Below are positions 34,275 through 42,091 of a stretch of DNA of 64,000 nt, in pieces. The stretch is from contig NZ_DFQV01000019.1 of assembly GCF_002377945.1 (NCBI RefSeq), forward strand, positions 1 to 64,000, in the 5' to 3' direction. Source of the DNA: Psychrobacter sp. UBA3480. Lineage in GTDB: Bacteria; Pseudomonadota; Gammaproteobacteria; Pseudomonadales; Moraxellaceae. Every line of letters starts with the position of its first letter. The first letter of the stretch is position 1. The notes below the pieces were generated by a model. The model did not search any database, was not told the DNA's origin, and saw nothing but the letters and a program-made list of their open reading frames with translations. Both the position numbers and the translations under genes were made by a program.

Positions 34275-34865
34275 ATGCCACTTACCACCGAAGAAAGAGC
34301 TCAGCAACAGGCAGAGTACGAAGAAATCCAAGAAAGAGTGTATGAGCAATCTACTCATGAAGTGCTAACTCTGACTGCTTTTTTACGAACCTATCATTGG
34401 CTGAGTTCTTTTAATCAGAAGAATGATTTATCGCCAAGCCCTACAGGTGGCATAACGCTATCTAACGCCATGTTGCGACAGATAGCGTATGGGTTTATTA
34501 ACGCCACTCATGCTCGACCACAAACCTTTTTGATACATCTGCAGCCCCATGAGTTTGAGATGTTAAGCATCTTAACCCCTCAAGGAGCATGGCTTGAGGA
34601 TGATGCTGTCTGCGTTATGTTTAAAGCGCTTAAGTATTCAGATTACTTAATACCACCACTCATGCTGAGTTTTAAAATTAAGAGTCCACTTGTTTATAAA
34701 AAAATAAAAGATGAGTGTGACTTTATGACGTTTACGCTAATCACCAAAAGTCAGCTCACAAATAACTTTACGGTAAGAGAGGTCTGCAACCCGGTTGTTC
34801 CTATGCTTAAGTCGGCACCAAATAAGGACAAGCATGTTAAATCCTTCTCAAAGGCTTTCACCTAA
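34275..34865 (+). CDS. Hypothetical protein in the transfer operon, 196 residues
   Basis: A soluble protein with a Gln/Glu-rich N-terminal helix and a mixed alpha/beta body. No motif is recognised. It starts 15 bp after the previous stop with TTGAGGA as RBS, and its last base is the first base of the next start codon (TAATG), so it is part of a tightly packed operon from trbB onward. Possibly an accessory transfer protein. Confidence 0.6.
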   Translation: MPLTTEERAQQQAEYEEIQERVYEQSTHEVLTLTAFLRTYHWLSSFNQKNDLSPSPTGGITLSNAMLRQIAYGFINATHARPQTFLIHLQPHEFEMLSILTPQGAWLEDDAVCVMFKALKYSDYLIPPLMLSFKIKSPLVYKKIKDECDFMTFTLITKSQLTNNFTVREVCNPVVPMLKSAPNKDKHVKSFSKAFT

Positions 34866-35752
34866 TGAATAAACGTACGCTAACTTCTTTTGTGTTAGAA
34901 CAAGCTATTTTATATGCGTTACAAAACCCTCCACAGCCAATTGGCGATATCAAAATACGCGAACCCAACGCTGATCCGCAAGATATCGATATTGATGCCC
35001 CAAGCGACCAGCCGCTTGATTTCCTTGCTTATCACGACTCGTTAAGTTTGATTTATGACGTGTTTGAGTCGATAAAGGGCGAGATTGTCGCTTTGGGCAA
35101 TGAAGAGGTGTTGACTCAAGAGGTGCTAGATAAGAACCCAAATAACATCTATCACTTCAACCAAAACCATCTTATCGAACCGCCTAAACCCGAAGATGAA
35201 TGGGTTATCGTCAATCATGAGCAGATCGTCTTGACGCATGCAATTCCTGCCAATGAGCTTGAGCGTTTTAGTCGTTTGATGGGTGTGAATAACTTCACCT
35301 TTAATAACAATCGTCTTTATAAAGATAAGTCTTGTATTTTGGTACAGCCTTTTGAGATGACCAGTTTTGTTAAGCCAAAAAACGTGAGAGGCATATCAAT
35401 ACAGGACGCGTTTAATCAGAACCCGTTCCATGATTGCTTTATGCATCTGATATCTCCAGCACCAGTCATGGGTATCGCGCTAGAAGAGCGACTAGAGCAG
35501 CTAATTGGCTATGTCGTTCACGTAAAAATACTATATAATCTATTAAGTAACGGAAATATGGTTGACCATTCTGAAAGTGGCTTCTCTTTAAAAGACCATA
35601 TTGCGCTACAATTCGATTCTCAATCAGCTCTAAGAATGTTGAACTATCGATATCGTGTTGATATTAGTCAAGATGTCATTGATAAAATCACCAAATTTGA
35701 TGACGATATTAAAAAACATTCCGACTCAGGTTGTTGCATTGAAATACAATAA
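34865..35752 (+). CDS. Hypothetical protein in the transfer operon, 295 residues
   Basis: A soluble acidic protein with no signal peptide or membrane segment. It overlaps the previous gene by one base (TAATG), indicating coupled translation. No family is recognised. The C-terminal ends CCIEIQ. The next gene has its own promoter-like element overlapping the stop, suggesting the operon ends about here. Confidence 0.6.
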   Translation: MNKRTLTSFVLEQAILYALQNPPQPIGDIKIREPNADPQDIDIDAPSDQPLDFLAYHDSLSLIYDVFESIKGEIVALGNEEVLTQEVLDKNPNNIYHFNQNHLIEPPKPEDEWVIVNHEQIVLTHAIPANELERFSRLMGVNNFTFNNNRLYKDKSCILVQPFEMTSFVKPKNVRGISIQDAFNQNPFHDCFMHLISPAPVMGIALEERLEQLIGYVVHVKILYNLLSNGNMVDHSESGFSLKDHIALQFDSQSALRMLNYRYRVDISQDVIDKITKFDDDIKKHSDSGCCIEIQ

Positions 35753-35759
35753 TTTTAGC
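35748..35759 (+). promoter_or_regulatory. Recurrent promoter-like element AATAATTTTAGC (site 7)
   Basis: This copy overlaps the stop of the upstream gene and lies 25 bp before the GTG of the peptidoglycan hydrolase, followed by TAAGGTGA as RBS. Confidence 0.6.
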
Positions 35760-35784
35760 AAAAAATAAATTAAGGTGATCAGCC

Positions 35785-38073
35785 GTGGATAAAGCGACAG
35801 TATTCAGACTAAAGCCGATATGTATCGGGATACTGCTATCTGTGATAGCGCCTGCTAGCACCTATGTTGGCGCAGCACCTACTACTGGTAATCAAACCAC
35901 TGGTCAATTACATAGTCAAAATGCTGATAACAGATCTGCTGCAAGTACCAATGCTGCTGCAAAAACTGGCGTACAAACCACAAACGATCCTGCTCAGCCA
36001 GAAAATCCTGATAAAAGTACCTATAGCGACCAATACGTTAAAGATTATTTCTCAAATACCGGTGTCGCACCTGGTACTCCTATCTTAGCCATGCCGCAAA
36101 AATTTAGACGATCTGCTGGCCGATTTGGTGAGTTTAGGGATCGTAGTAGTGCTAACGACTTTCACGCAGGTTTGGATTTAACACCTGCAGGCGACTTGCA
36201 GCTATTTGCTGCAGGCGATGGTACGGTTGTTAACGTTGGTACTAACACTGGTGGCGGTAATATTATTAATATTAAGCGCCCAAACGGTGATAAATACATG
36301 TATATGCACATGGAGCACAACGTAAAAAACAAGCTCCCTGTCGGCACTCCTATTACAACTGGCCAGCCTATTGGTGTGACTGGTGGCTCAAGTAATTTAA
36401 CCAGTAAAAAGACTGGTCTACCAATCCGCTATGCAACCCATTTGCACTTTGACTATATTCTGCCCAACAATGATCCTGCCCGCCGCCGCGATTTATGGTT
36501 AAGCCAGTCGCCGCGATCATCAGGCTTGTTAAACAGCACAAAGCATATCTTTAAGACAGGTTATGGTTATAACACAGATCCAACACCTTATTTGGCGGAA
36601 GATGTCGCTGTTGCCCCAGATGAGTACACACCGTGGCTAGGTTCAACTATCCGTCAGCAATTTAACACCCTATACAATACGCGTATGCCTTTAGGTCCTG
36701 GTGCCACATCAAACCTAAAGCCACTGCCTGCTGTGCCTATCTTCAATCAAGGTTTTGAGTGGACGCCAGAAAATCTAGCCGCTGCTAGAACATCAATTGT
36801 GAAAGGTGCTAAGTACGCAGATTGGTCAGGTTATCAAGGCGCTTTTGGTGGCGGTAGTATGTCTTACCAAGCGCTTTCTTCATTTATCTCATCTGAGGAT
36901 GGGGAGCAGTTTGGATCGCTCCCACAACCACAGAAACCTGTCAGTCTTGAGACAATGACACCAAAAGAAATCATTGAGCAGATTGGTGGTCAGCGCTTCG
37001 GGAACGAAGACTGGGAAAAGGCGATGATGAAGCTGTCGTCTAAAGGTATGCTTACTGAATACCTAATGATGAATGCCACCGAAAACTATTTGCATCAACA
37101 AAACCAAATTCTTAGAAATAGAGTTGAGATGTTGATGGCCGGTATTACTCAAGCCCGCTTATTTGAGTTTAATAAGCAGATTGAGGCGATACAGGTGACA
37201 GCTCAAGCTTCTGCTGCGCCAGCTGTTCTTGACTTAGAGCTAGAAGATCTGGGTTATGCTTATGGCGGCAGTGGCGGTGGTGGAAACTTTGATGCTGCAA
37301 ACTTGCCTGATGAGCTGGATGCGCTAGTTTCTTCATTAATGGATGCTATTAGTCATGGCGAGGGTGGTTACAATGCTTATAACACAGGTACGAATGGTCC
37401 TTGTGCTATGAAAGGCTTCTCAACCGATGCTGCTGCTCGTGCTACTGGTACACCAATGATAACAACAATGACACCGCGTGAAATTTGGAAAGCGGCAACT
37501 GCAACGACTAGTAGCTGTGATGTCACCCGTAAGTTTACAGCTGGGCGTTATCAGTTAACTTACTATACGCTTGCAGGCTATGCATCTGGCGGTTTCGGTA
37601 ACAGCGGCTTTGTTGCTGCATATCCTAAATATGCTAACGTGCCATTTACCCCAGAGATTCAGGATTTTGCTGCCAGAAACTACTTCTTATTGAGTGGTTC
37701 TGTGCGTAAAAACCTAACCAAGTTGATTAAAGGTGATCCAAAAGCGTCAGTACGTGCAGCGATGTATGACTTGTCGATGGAATGGGCTTCATTTGGTGTA
37801 CCGGACGGCTTGCCTACTAACACAGACGGCAGAAATGCGGTAGGTAACTACCAGTCTTATTATGGCGGCGATGGTATCAACAAGGGCAACCAAGAAAGTA
37901 CTGATATGGCATGGGCGGTTCTTAAGAAGATTGAAGCTTGGAATAAAGCGAACCCAGGGCTGGCGAGAGACGTTCTTAGTGGTAAGGTGGCTGATAAGGG
38001 TATGGGTGGCTCTACTGCAGCTCCTACGGCTCCTGAAACTCCAGCGGCACCTACAACGCCAGCCACACCGTAA
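35785..38073 (+). CDS. Bifunctional peptidoglycan hydrolase: M23 endopeptidase plus lysozyme-like domain
   Basis: The 762-residue protein starts at a GTG (35785) with a signal peptide (cleavage near YVGAAP). Residues about 95-225 form an M23 (LytM-type) domain with FHAGLDL (H127, D131) and HLHFDY (H219, H221), the full zinc set. The C-terminal domain (about 510-735) starts ISHGEGGYNAYN (candidate catalytic E526) and contains MTPREIW and AGRYQLTYYTL, resembling phage-type lysozyme or lytic domains. It would act in the periplasm to open peptidoglycan for the transfer channel. It has a Pro/Ala/Thr-rich C-terminal tail. The second domain is assigned with less certainty. Confidence 0.82.
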   Translation: MDKATVFRLKPICIGILLSVIAPASTYVGAAPTTGNQTTGQLHSQNADNRSAASTNAAAKTGVQTTNDPAQPENPDKSTYSDQYVKDYFSNTGVAPGTPILAMPQKFRRSAGRFGEFRDRSSANDFHAGLDLTPAGDLQLFAAGDGTVVNVGTNTGGGNIINIKRPNGDKYMYMHMEHNVKNKLPVGTPITTGQPIGVTGGSSNLTSKKTGLPIRYATHLHFDYILPNNDPARRRDLWLSQSPRSSGLLNSTKHIFKTGYGYNTDPTPYLAEDVAVAPDEYTPWLGSTIRQQFNTLYNTRMPLGPGATSNLKPLPAVPIFNQGFEWTPENLAAARTSIVKGAKYADWSGYQGAFGGGSMSYQALSSFISSEDGEQFGSLPQPQKPVSLETMTPKEIIEQIGGQRFGNEDWEKAMMKLSSKGMLTEYLMMNATENYLHQQNQILRNRVEMLMAGITQARLFEFNKQIEAIQVTAQASAAPAVLDLELEDLGYAYGGSGGGGNFDAANLPDELDALVSSLMDAISHGEGGYNAYNTGTNGPCAMKGFSTDAAARATGTPMITTMTPREIWKAATATTSSCDVTRKFTAGRYQLTYYTLAGYASGGFGNSGFVAAYPKYANVPFTPEIQDFAARNYFLLSGSVRKNLTKLIKGDPKASVRAAMYDLSMEWASFGVPDGLPTNTDGRNAVGNYQSYYGGDGINKGNQESTDMAWAVLKKIEAWNKANPGLARDVLSGKVADKGMGGSTAAPTAPETPAAPTTPATP

Positions 38074-38115
38074 ATGAGCATAGCGTCGCTTACAACTGAA
38101 AATAAAAGGTATGTT

Positions 38116-38673
38116 ATGAATATTATGAAACCTGTGATTGCTGCATCTTTTATCCTAACAGGTGTGTTAGGTGGCTTTGTTGGTGCTGCGAACGCAGCCC
38201 AGCCCGAGGTGGTGTCTAACTACTCGCCTGATACTAAAAAGGTTGGTGGTTATACAGTACAGCATTGCCAAATCAATCAGAGTGAAAACGCTTTAGATTT
38301 CTGTGGCAAGCGTGCTATAGCGGCATATAAGCGCCTTGGCACTAGCAATAATATTAACTTTAATGGCAAGTATGTGCTGATTGGTTTTAAAGGCCAATCG
38401 CCAGTCACGAAGTATATGCAGTACGCCGCCGTCAACCCTGTTACCAAGACGGTTTATCCTTTTGATTTTATCGTTTACTCTGACGATCCAACGAAGTTTG
38501 AGCAAGTAGAAATATCATCGAAAAAATCAACTTTATGTGCTGATGAAGTCGCTAAATTTCGCGGTGATAGAATGCTTAAAGCGTATGGCGGGTTTCCAGT
38601 AGAGCGCGGGGACTCTTCTATTTGTTTCTCTTTTTCTGAAAAATCAGGCTTTGGTTTTGCGCCAAGTTCTTAA
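38116..38673 (+). CDS. Secreted/periplasmic protein with four cysteines, unknown
   Basis: The protein has 185 residues from the ATG at 38116, chosen for the AAAAGG RBS and because it puts a clear signal peptide at the N-terminus (cleavage near ANAAQP). The mature part has four Cys (QHCQ, FCGK, LCAD, ICFS), probably two disulfides, consistent with the TrbB isomerase encoded in the same region. No family is recognised. It follows the hydrolase by 42 bp. Confidence 0.65.
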   Translation: MNIMKPVIAASFILTGVLGGFVGAANAAQPEVVSNYSPDTKKVGGYTVQHCQINQSENALDFCGKRAIAAYKRLGTSNNINFNGKYVLIGFKGQSPVTKYMQYAAVNPVTKTVYPFDFIVYSDDPTKFEQVEISSKKSTLCADEVAKFRGDRMLKAYGGFPVERGDSSICFSFSEKSGFGFAPSS

Positions 38674-38733
38674 TAAATATTATTTATTTTCGTAAATATA
38701 ATTTAAAAAAAATGTTAGAATATATTTAACATT

Positions 38734-38745
38734 AATAATACTAGC
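38734..38745 (+). promoter_or_regulatory. Recurrent promoter-like element AATAATACTAGC (site 8)
   Basis: This variant lies 10 bp before the ATG at 38756, leaving very little room for a leader and RBS. Confidence 0.45.
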
Positions 38746-38755
38746 GAAATTGATC

Positions 38756-39715
38756 ATGGGTTTTTTAAAGACAGCGTTAAAAAAGACTTTTGTATCCGCC
38801 CCTGTGCGCGTAGCCACCATGCCTGGTCGTGTGGCTTTTCCAAAAGCGGTTGTTAAGACGCATAAATATTATGCCGAAACCCTTAAGAAAGCGCGCGCGT
38901 TTCGTTGTCCTTATTGTGGGCATGGTCAGTTAATCCCTATTACCGAAAGTCACATCCCAAAACCTCCTAGCAGTGTCAACGAAGAGCAACACACTCCGCC
39001 AAAACTCTCTCAAATATGGGAGTGTAATCATTGTGATCAAAAGCTGGAAACAACAGATAACAGCATCGAAGAGCTAGCTGCTATTTTGTCAAGCTCAGGC
39101 CGTGAATACTACGAAAATGGTGAGGCCTATCAAGAACGACTGGATGCGCTAGAAGATGGCCGGTTATTAGAAGCAGTGGAGTCAAAGATAAAAGTTGCTC
39201 GTGGTTTGCGAGTGGTTTCTATTATATCCGCCCTGTTTTTCTTTTTTGGTGTCTACAACGGCGCTATCATGTTCTGTCTTACCGCTTTGCTTTTCGCTCT
39301 ATTGATACTCATGCTTGCTATTATGCTTGCCTATCGCTCTTGGCAGCTATATACAGACAATGTTTTTGTTGCCGATCCTAAAGAACAGTTTCATTGGTGG
39401 CTTTCTAATGAGAAATGGTTTGCTTATCCGCATAACTATAAAACATCCTTAAATGCTTACTCTGCTGAAACTTATTACGATGATGAATATGCTGAATTTG
39501 ACCATGTATCAGGTCAATACGATACCGAAGAGTACCTGTCGGATTTAACGCCTGAGCAGCTGCTTCGCAATCAAGAAGAGCAACGTAATGAAGCCTTATT
39601 ATCTAATGAGTTTTTAAATACATCCGCCCTTCAATCTGAGTTTGACCATTCATCTAATGATCAATCAATGGCTGCAAATAGCACTAAAGGCGATAGCAAC
39701 AGCACTATTAAATAA
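38756..39715 (+). CDS. Zinc-ribbon membrane protein, unknown
   Basis: The protein has 319 residues from the ATG at 38756 (a TTG two codons earlier, at 38750, is the alternative). Residues about 45-100 hold two CxxC pairs (CPYCGHGQ and CNHCDQ) typical of a zinc ribbon. Two adjacent membrane helices (about 155-200, rich in Phe/Leu) and an acidic C-terminal region follow. Topology suggests both ends are cytoplasmic. Family unknown; it sits between secreted and peptidoglycan-active proteins of the transfer region. Confidence 0.6.
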   Translation: MGFLKTALKKTFVSAPVRVATMPGRVAFPKAVVKTHKYYAETLKKARAFRCPYCGHGQLIPITESHIPKPPSSVNEEQHTPPKLSQIWECNHCDQKLETTDNSIEELAAILSSSGREYYENGEAYQERLDALEDGRLLEAVESKIKVARGLRVVSIISALFFFFGVYNGAIMFCLTALLFALLILMLAIMLAYRSWQLYTDNVFVADPKEQFHWWLSNEKWFAYPHNYKTSLNAYSAETYYDDEYAEFDHVSGQYDTEEYLSDLTPEQLLRNQEEQRNEALLSNEFLNTSALQSEFDHSSNDQSMAANSTKGDSNSTIK

Positions 39716-39787
39716 CCCGTTCCACAGTACTTTAAGCACCCTCTGTTTCAGAGGGTCTTACCTGCATTAAGTAGCAAAGTAGTATCT

Positions 39788-39799
39788 AATAATTCTAGC
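39788..39799 (+). promoter_or_regulatory. Recurrent promoter-like element AATAATTCTAGC (site 9)
   Basis: This variant lies 17 bp before the ATG at 39817 and is followed by AATTGAGG as leader and RBS. A T-less hairpin (ACCCTCTG/CAGAGGGT, 39738-39756) lies upstream and might weakly terminate the previous transcript. Confidence 0.6.
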
Positions 39800-39816
39800 A
39801 ATTGAGGTTTGTTGTG

Positions 39817-40521
39817 ATGACAAAGCAATTAATCGGTATATTTACGTCAGCTGCACTTCTGCTTGCCAGCATGAATACTCATGCAAATGGAGATCAGTTA
39901 GCAGCTTGGGCTAATTCTGCCAACCAAACAGGGTCGAGCGTCGGTAATGTGAGTTCGCAACGCCCTAGCTCTATCTATCCAAACTCTTATTCCTCCCAAC
40001 TCAGCAATCCTTATGCTGGGTCGTCTATCAATACCACTATGGCCTCAAGCAGTAACTATGGCTCGGGTGGTAAAGAGCGCTATCCTATAGGTAAACCGAC
40101 ATTAGAGTGTGTGATTTCAGCTGCTCAACGTCAAAACGCACCAGTTGACCTACTGCTTGCTATTAACAGTATCGAGCGTGGTAAGACCGGTCAGTTTGTT
40201 GGTAATACCAATGGCACACAGGATATAGGCGCTTTCCAAATCAATTCAATACACCTTCCTCGCGCACTAAAGTATCAGGCGACTCGTGAAGATTTAGCCA
40301 CTCGTGGCTGCTATAACGCAGAGTTTGCTGCCATGCTGCTCAGCGAGGCTTTAAACCACAACCTTATGCAAAGCAAAGATATCTATACGAGAGCTGCAGG
40401 CTACCATTCTTGGACGCCTAAGCATAATGCTGTCTATAGAAAAAAGCTGGTGAAGTATCTTGGTGAGTGGCAGTCCTGGTTAAGATCTAACAATATGCAA
40501 AACCTAGTTACCACTCGGTAA
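39817..40521 (+). CDS. VirB1-like lytic transglycosylase
   Basis: The protein has 234 residues from the ATG at 39817 (TGAGG at good spacing; the TTG at 39802 is less likely). A signal peptide (cleavage near THANG) is followed by a Ser/Asn-rich linker and a lysozyme-like SLT domain (about 90-225). The catalytic Glu is probably E120 in NSIERGKTG, followed by DIGAFQINSIH and the late AAGYHSWTP. Secreted muramidases of this type make local holes in peptidoglycan for conjugation machines. It is the second hydrolase of the region besides the M23 protein at 35785. Confidence 0.85.
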   Translation: MTKQLIGIFTSAALLLASMNTHANGDQLAAWANSANQTGSSVGNVSSQRPSSIYPNSYSSQLSNPYAGSSINTTMASSSNYGSGGKERYPIGKPTLECVISAAQRQNAPVDLLLAINSIERGKTGQFVGNTNGTQDIGAFQINSIHLPRALKYQATREDLATRGCYNAEFAAMLLSEALNHNLMQSKDIYTRAAGYHSWTPKHNAVYRKKLVKYLGEWQSWLRSNNMQNLVTTR

Positions 40522-40629
40522 TAAGCCCTTTTTTTTAGCTACATCTAGCTGGTAAAACAACTTCCGGCGGGTAAGTTGCGTCTTGTTGATTTCACCCTTT
40601 TACTGAATGATAAATAAAAGAAGGTGTTT

Positions 40630-41190
40630 ATGATAAAAAAAATTAGAAAATTTAGTGAGATATCGAGATTGCAAAAAGCAAGTATTATCTTATTTTTATT
40701 ATGTTTGTCTTTTATGCCGGTTAATAATTTTTTAGAGTGGAGAGGCAGAGATTTCCCTCAAAAATCAGAGTTGAATTACAGTACAGGTACTTTGGAATAT
40801 TCAAGAGCCCCTGGTAAGAACTCTACCTCATTTATTATTTTACGCTCAATAGATAGATCTGGCCAAGATACTGCCTTTGGCTGTAGCTATACCGCATTTA
40901 CATCAAGTACTACTGGCTCATGTATGGGACTTAGGAGTGTTGAGCCTTATTTAGCTAAGCGGGCTAAAGTTGGTTGGTATTATCAATCTGAGTTTTTAGG
41001 ATTTAAAAATAATAGACCACAATTAGTTTCGTTAGAAGTCGATGGTAAATACATCAAGACGTATGAAGAAACAAAAAGAATTTATAAAATAACCAATAAA
41101 TCAGGTCTTTTTATATGTTTGTTCTTCATGGCTTTATCTATATTTATATTTATATTTTTCTTGTACCCAAAAAACGACATTCATAAATAA
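40630..41190 (+). CDS. Small two-helix membrane protein, family copy 2
   Basis: The protein has 186 residues from the ATG at 40630 with GAAGGTG upstream. An N-terminal helix (about 14-34) and a C-terminal helix (about 155-178) flank an extracytoplasmic domain with FLEWRGRDFPQKSE, FGCSYT, a second Cys (GSC), VGWYYQ and PQLVSLEVDGKYIK. It is highly similar to the product of 41501-42067 and more distantly to 2911-3480. The RBS and first codons are also nearly identical to the next copy, indicating a recent tandem duplication. Function is unknown. Confidence 0.7.
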   Translation: MIKKIRKFSEISRLQKASIILFLLCLSFMPVNNFLEWRGRDFPQKSELNYSTGTLEYSRAPGKNSTSFIILRSIDRSGQDTAFGCSYTAFTSSTTGSCMGLRSVEPYLAKRAKVGWYYQSEFLGFKNNRPQLVSLEVDGKYIKTYEETKRIYKITNKSGLFICLFFMALSIFIFIFFLYPKNDIHK

Positions 41191-41215
41191 AAATAATTTT
41201 ATCGTCTAACGCCGT

Positions 41216-41252
41216 AAAAATACGTCCTTCTAGGGCGTGGATATCAGGCGTC
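41216..41252. repeat. Hairpin resembling an IS200/IS605-type end (possible remnant)
   Basis: CGTCC TTCTA GGGCG (about 41222-41236) followed by TGGATATCAGGCG has the same layout as the tnpB element ends at 59520 and 60836 (a hairpin with TTCTA/CTCTA loop followed by TGG). No transposase is nearby, so it may be an old end or chance. Confidence 0.3.
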
Positions 41253-41302
41253 AGCAGTTGTCGCATAGCTATTAATGGCTATTGATTTTAATATAAGACT
41301 AA

Positions 41303-41452
41303 ATGATACTTAACTCACGAAAACACGCAAACTACGCGGATACTCGTAAGAGATTTGATGGTAAAAATAAAATATATAAATCTTTAGTTTTATTCTCTCT
41401 GCATCTTGCAGCGTTTATCTATTTGCTCTTTCGAAAGATAGGTAACGAATAA
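41303..41452 (+). CDS. Possible 49-residue membrane peptide
   Basis: This short open reading frame encodes a basic N-terminus (NSRKHANYADTRKRFDGKNK) and one hydrophobic helix (about 27-43) with a KIGNE end. It lies between the two tandem membrane-protein paralogues. No obvious RBS is seen, so expression is uncertain. Confidence 0.35.
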   Translation: MILNSRKHANYADTRKRFDGKNKIYKSLVLFSLHLAAFIYLLFRKIGNE

Positions 41453-41500
41453 ACTATTTCATTAATCAAGGGAGTGATATGTCTAAAAAAGAAGGTGTTT

Positions 41501-42067
41501 ATGATAAAAATAATTAGAAAGTTTAGTGGGCTAACAAAGTCACAGAAAACGCATATTATCGTGTTTTTGTTATTTATGTCCTTTATGCCCACAAAGTCTT
41601 TTCTTGAATGGAAAGGCAGGGATTTTCCTCAAAAATCAGAGATAAATTACAGCACAGGTGTACTGGACTATTTGCGCACTACCGGCAAGGACTCCAAGTC
41701 ATTCACCGTTTTACGCTCAATAGAGGGGTCTAGCCAAGATACGGTCTTTGGTTGTAGCTATACTGCATTTATATCAAGCACTACTGGGTCATGTATTAGT
41801 CGCAATAAAGTCGAGAGTTATTTGGGTAAGCAAGCTACTGTTGGATGGTATTACCAACCTAGTTTTTTAGGTTTTAAAAACAATATGCCGCAATTGGTTT
41901 CGTTAGAGGTTAACGGTAAACACCTTAAAACTTATGAAGAGACAGTCAACAAAAACAAAAGGAAAAATAAAATATTTTCATTTGTTTACTTATTCTTCAC
42001 GATAATATTTACAGTTATATTTATTTTTGTGATTTACCCAAAAGACTTTATCTATAAAGAAAAATAA
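41501..42067 (+). CDS. Small two-helix membrane protein, family copy 3, before RTX gene
   Basis: The protein has 188 residues from the ATG at 41501 with GAAGGTG upstream. It shares with copy 2 the N-terminal helix, FLEWKGRDFPQKSE, FGCSYT, GSC, VGWYYQP, FLGFKNN and PQLVSLEVNGK; identity looks above 60 percent. The Cys pair and double-anchored topology are conserved. Its stop is 24 bp before the RTX gene start, so the two genes are probably co-transcribed. A secretion, immunity or surface-retention role for the RTX protein is possible but not shown. Confidence 0.7.
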   Translation: MIKIIRKFSGLTKSQKTHIIVFLLFMSFMPTKSFLEWKGRDFPQKSEINYSTGVLDYLRTTGKDSKSFTVLRSIEGSSQDTVFGCSYTAFISSTTGSCISRNKVESYLGKQATVGWYYQPSFLGFKNNMPQLVSLEVNGKHLKTYEETVNKNKRKNKIFSFVYLFFTIIFTVIFIFVIYPKDFIYKEK

Positions 42068-42091
42068 TTTTATATATGAGAGGTTGTAATT

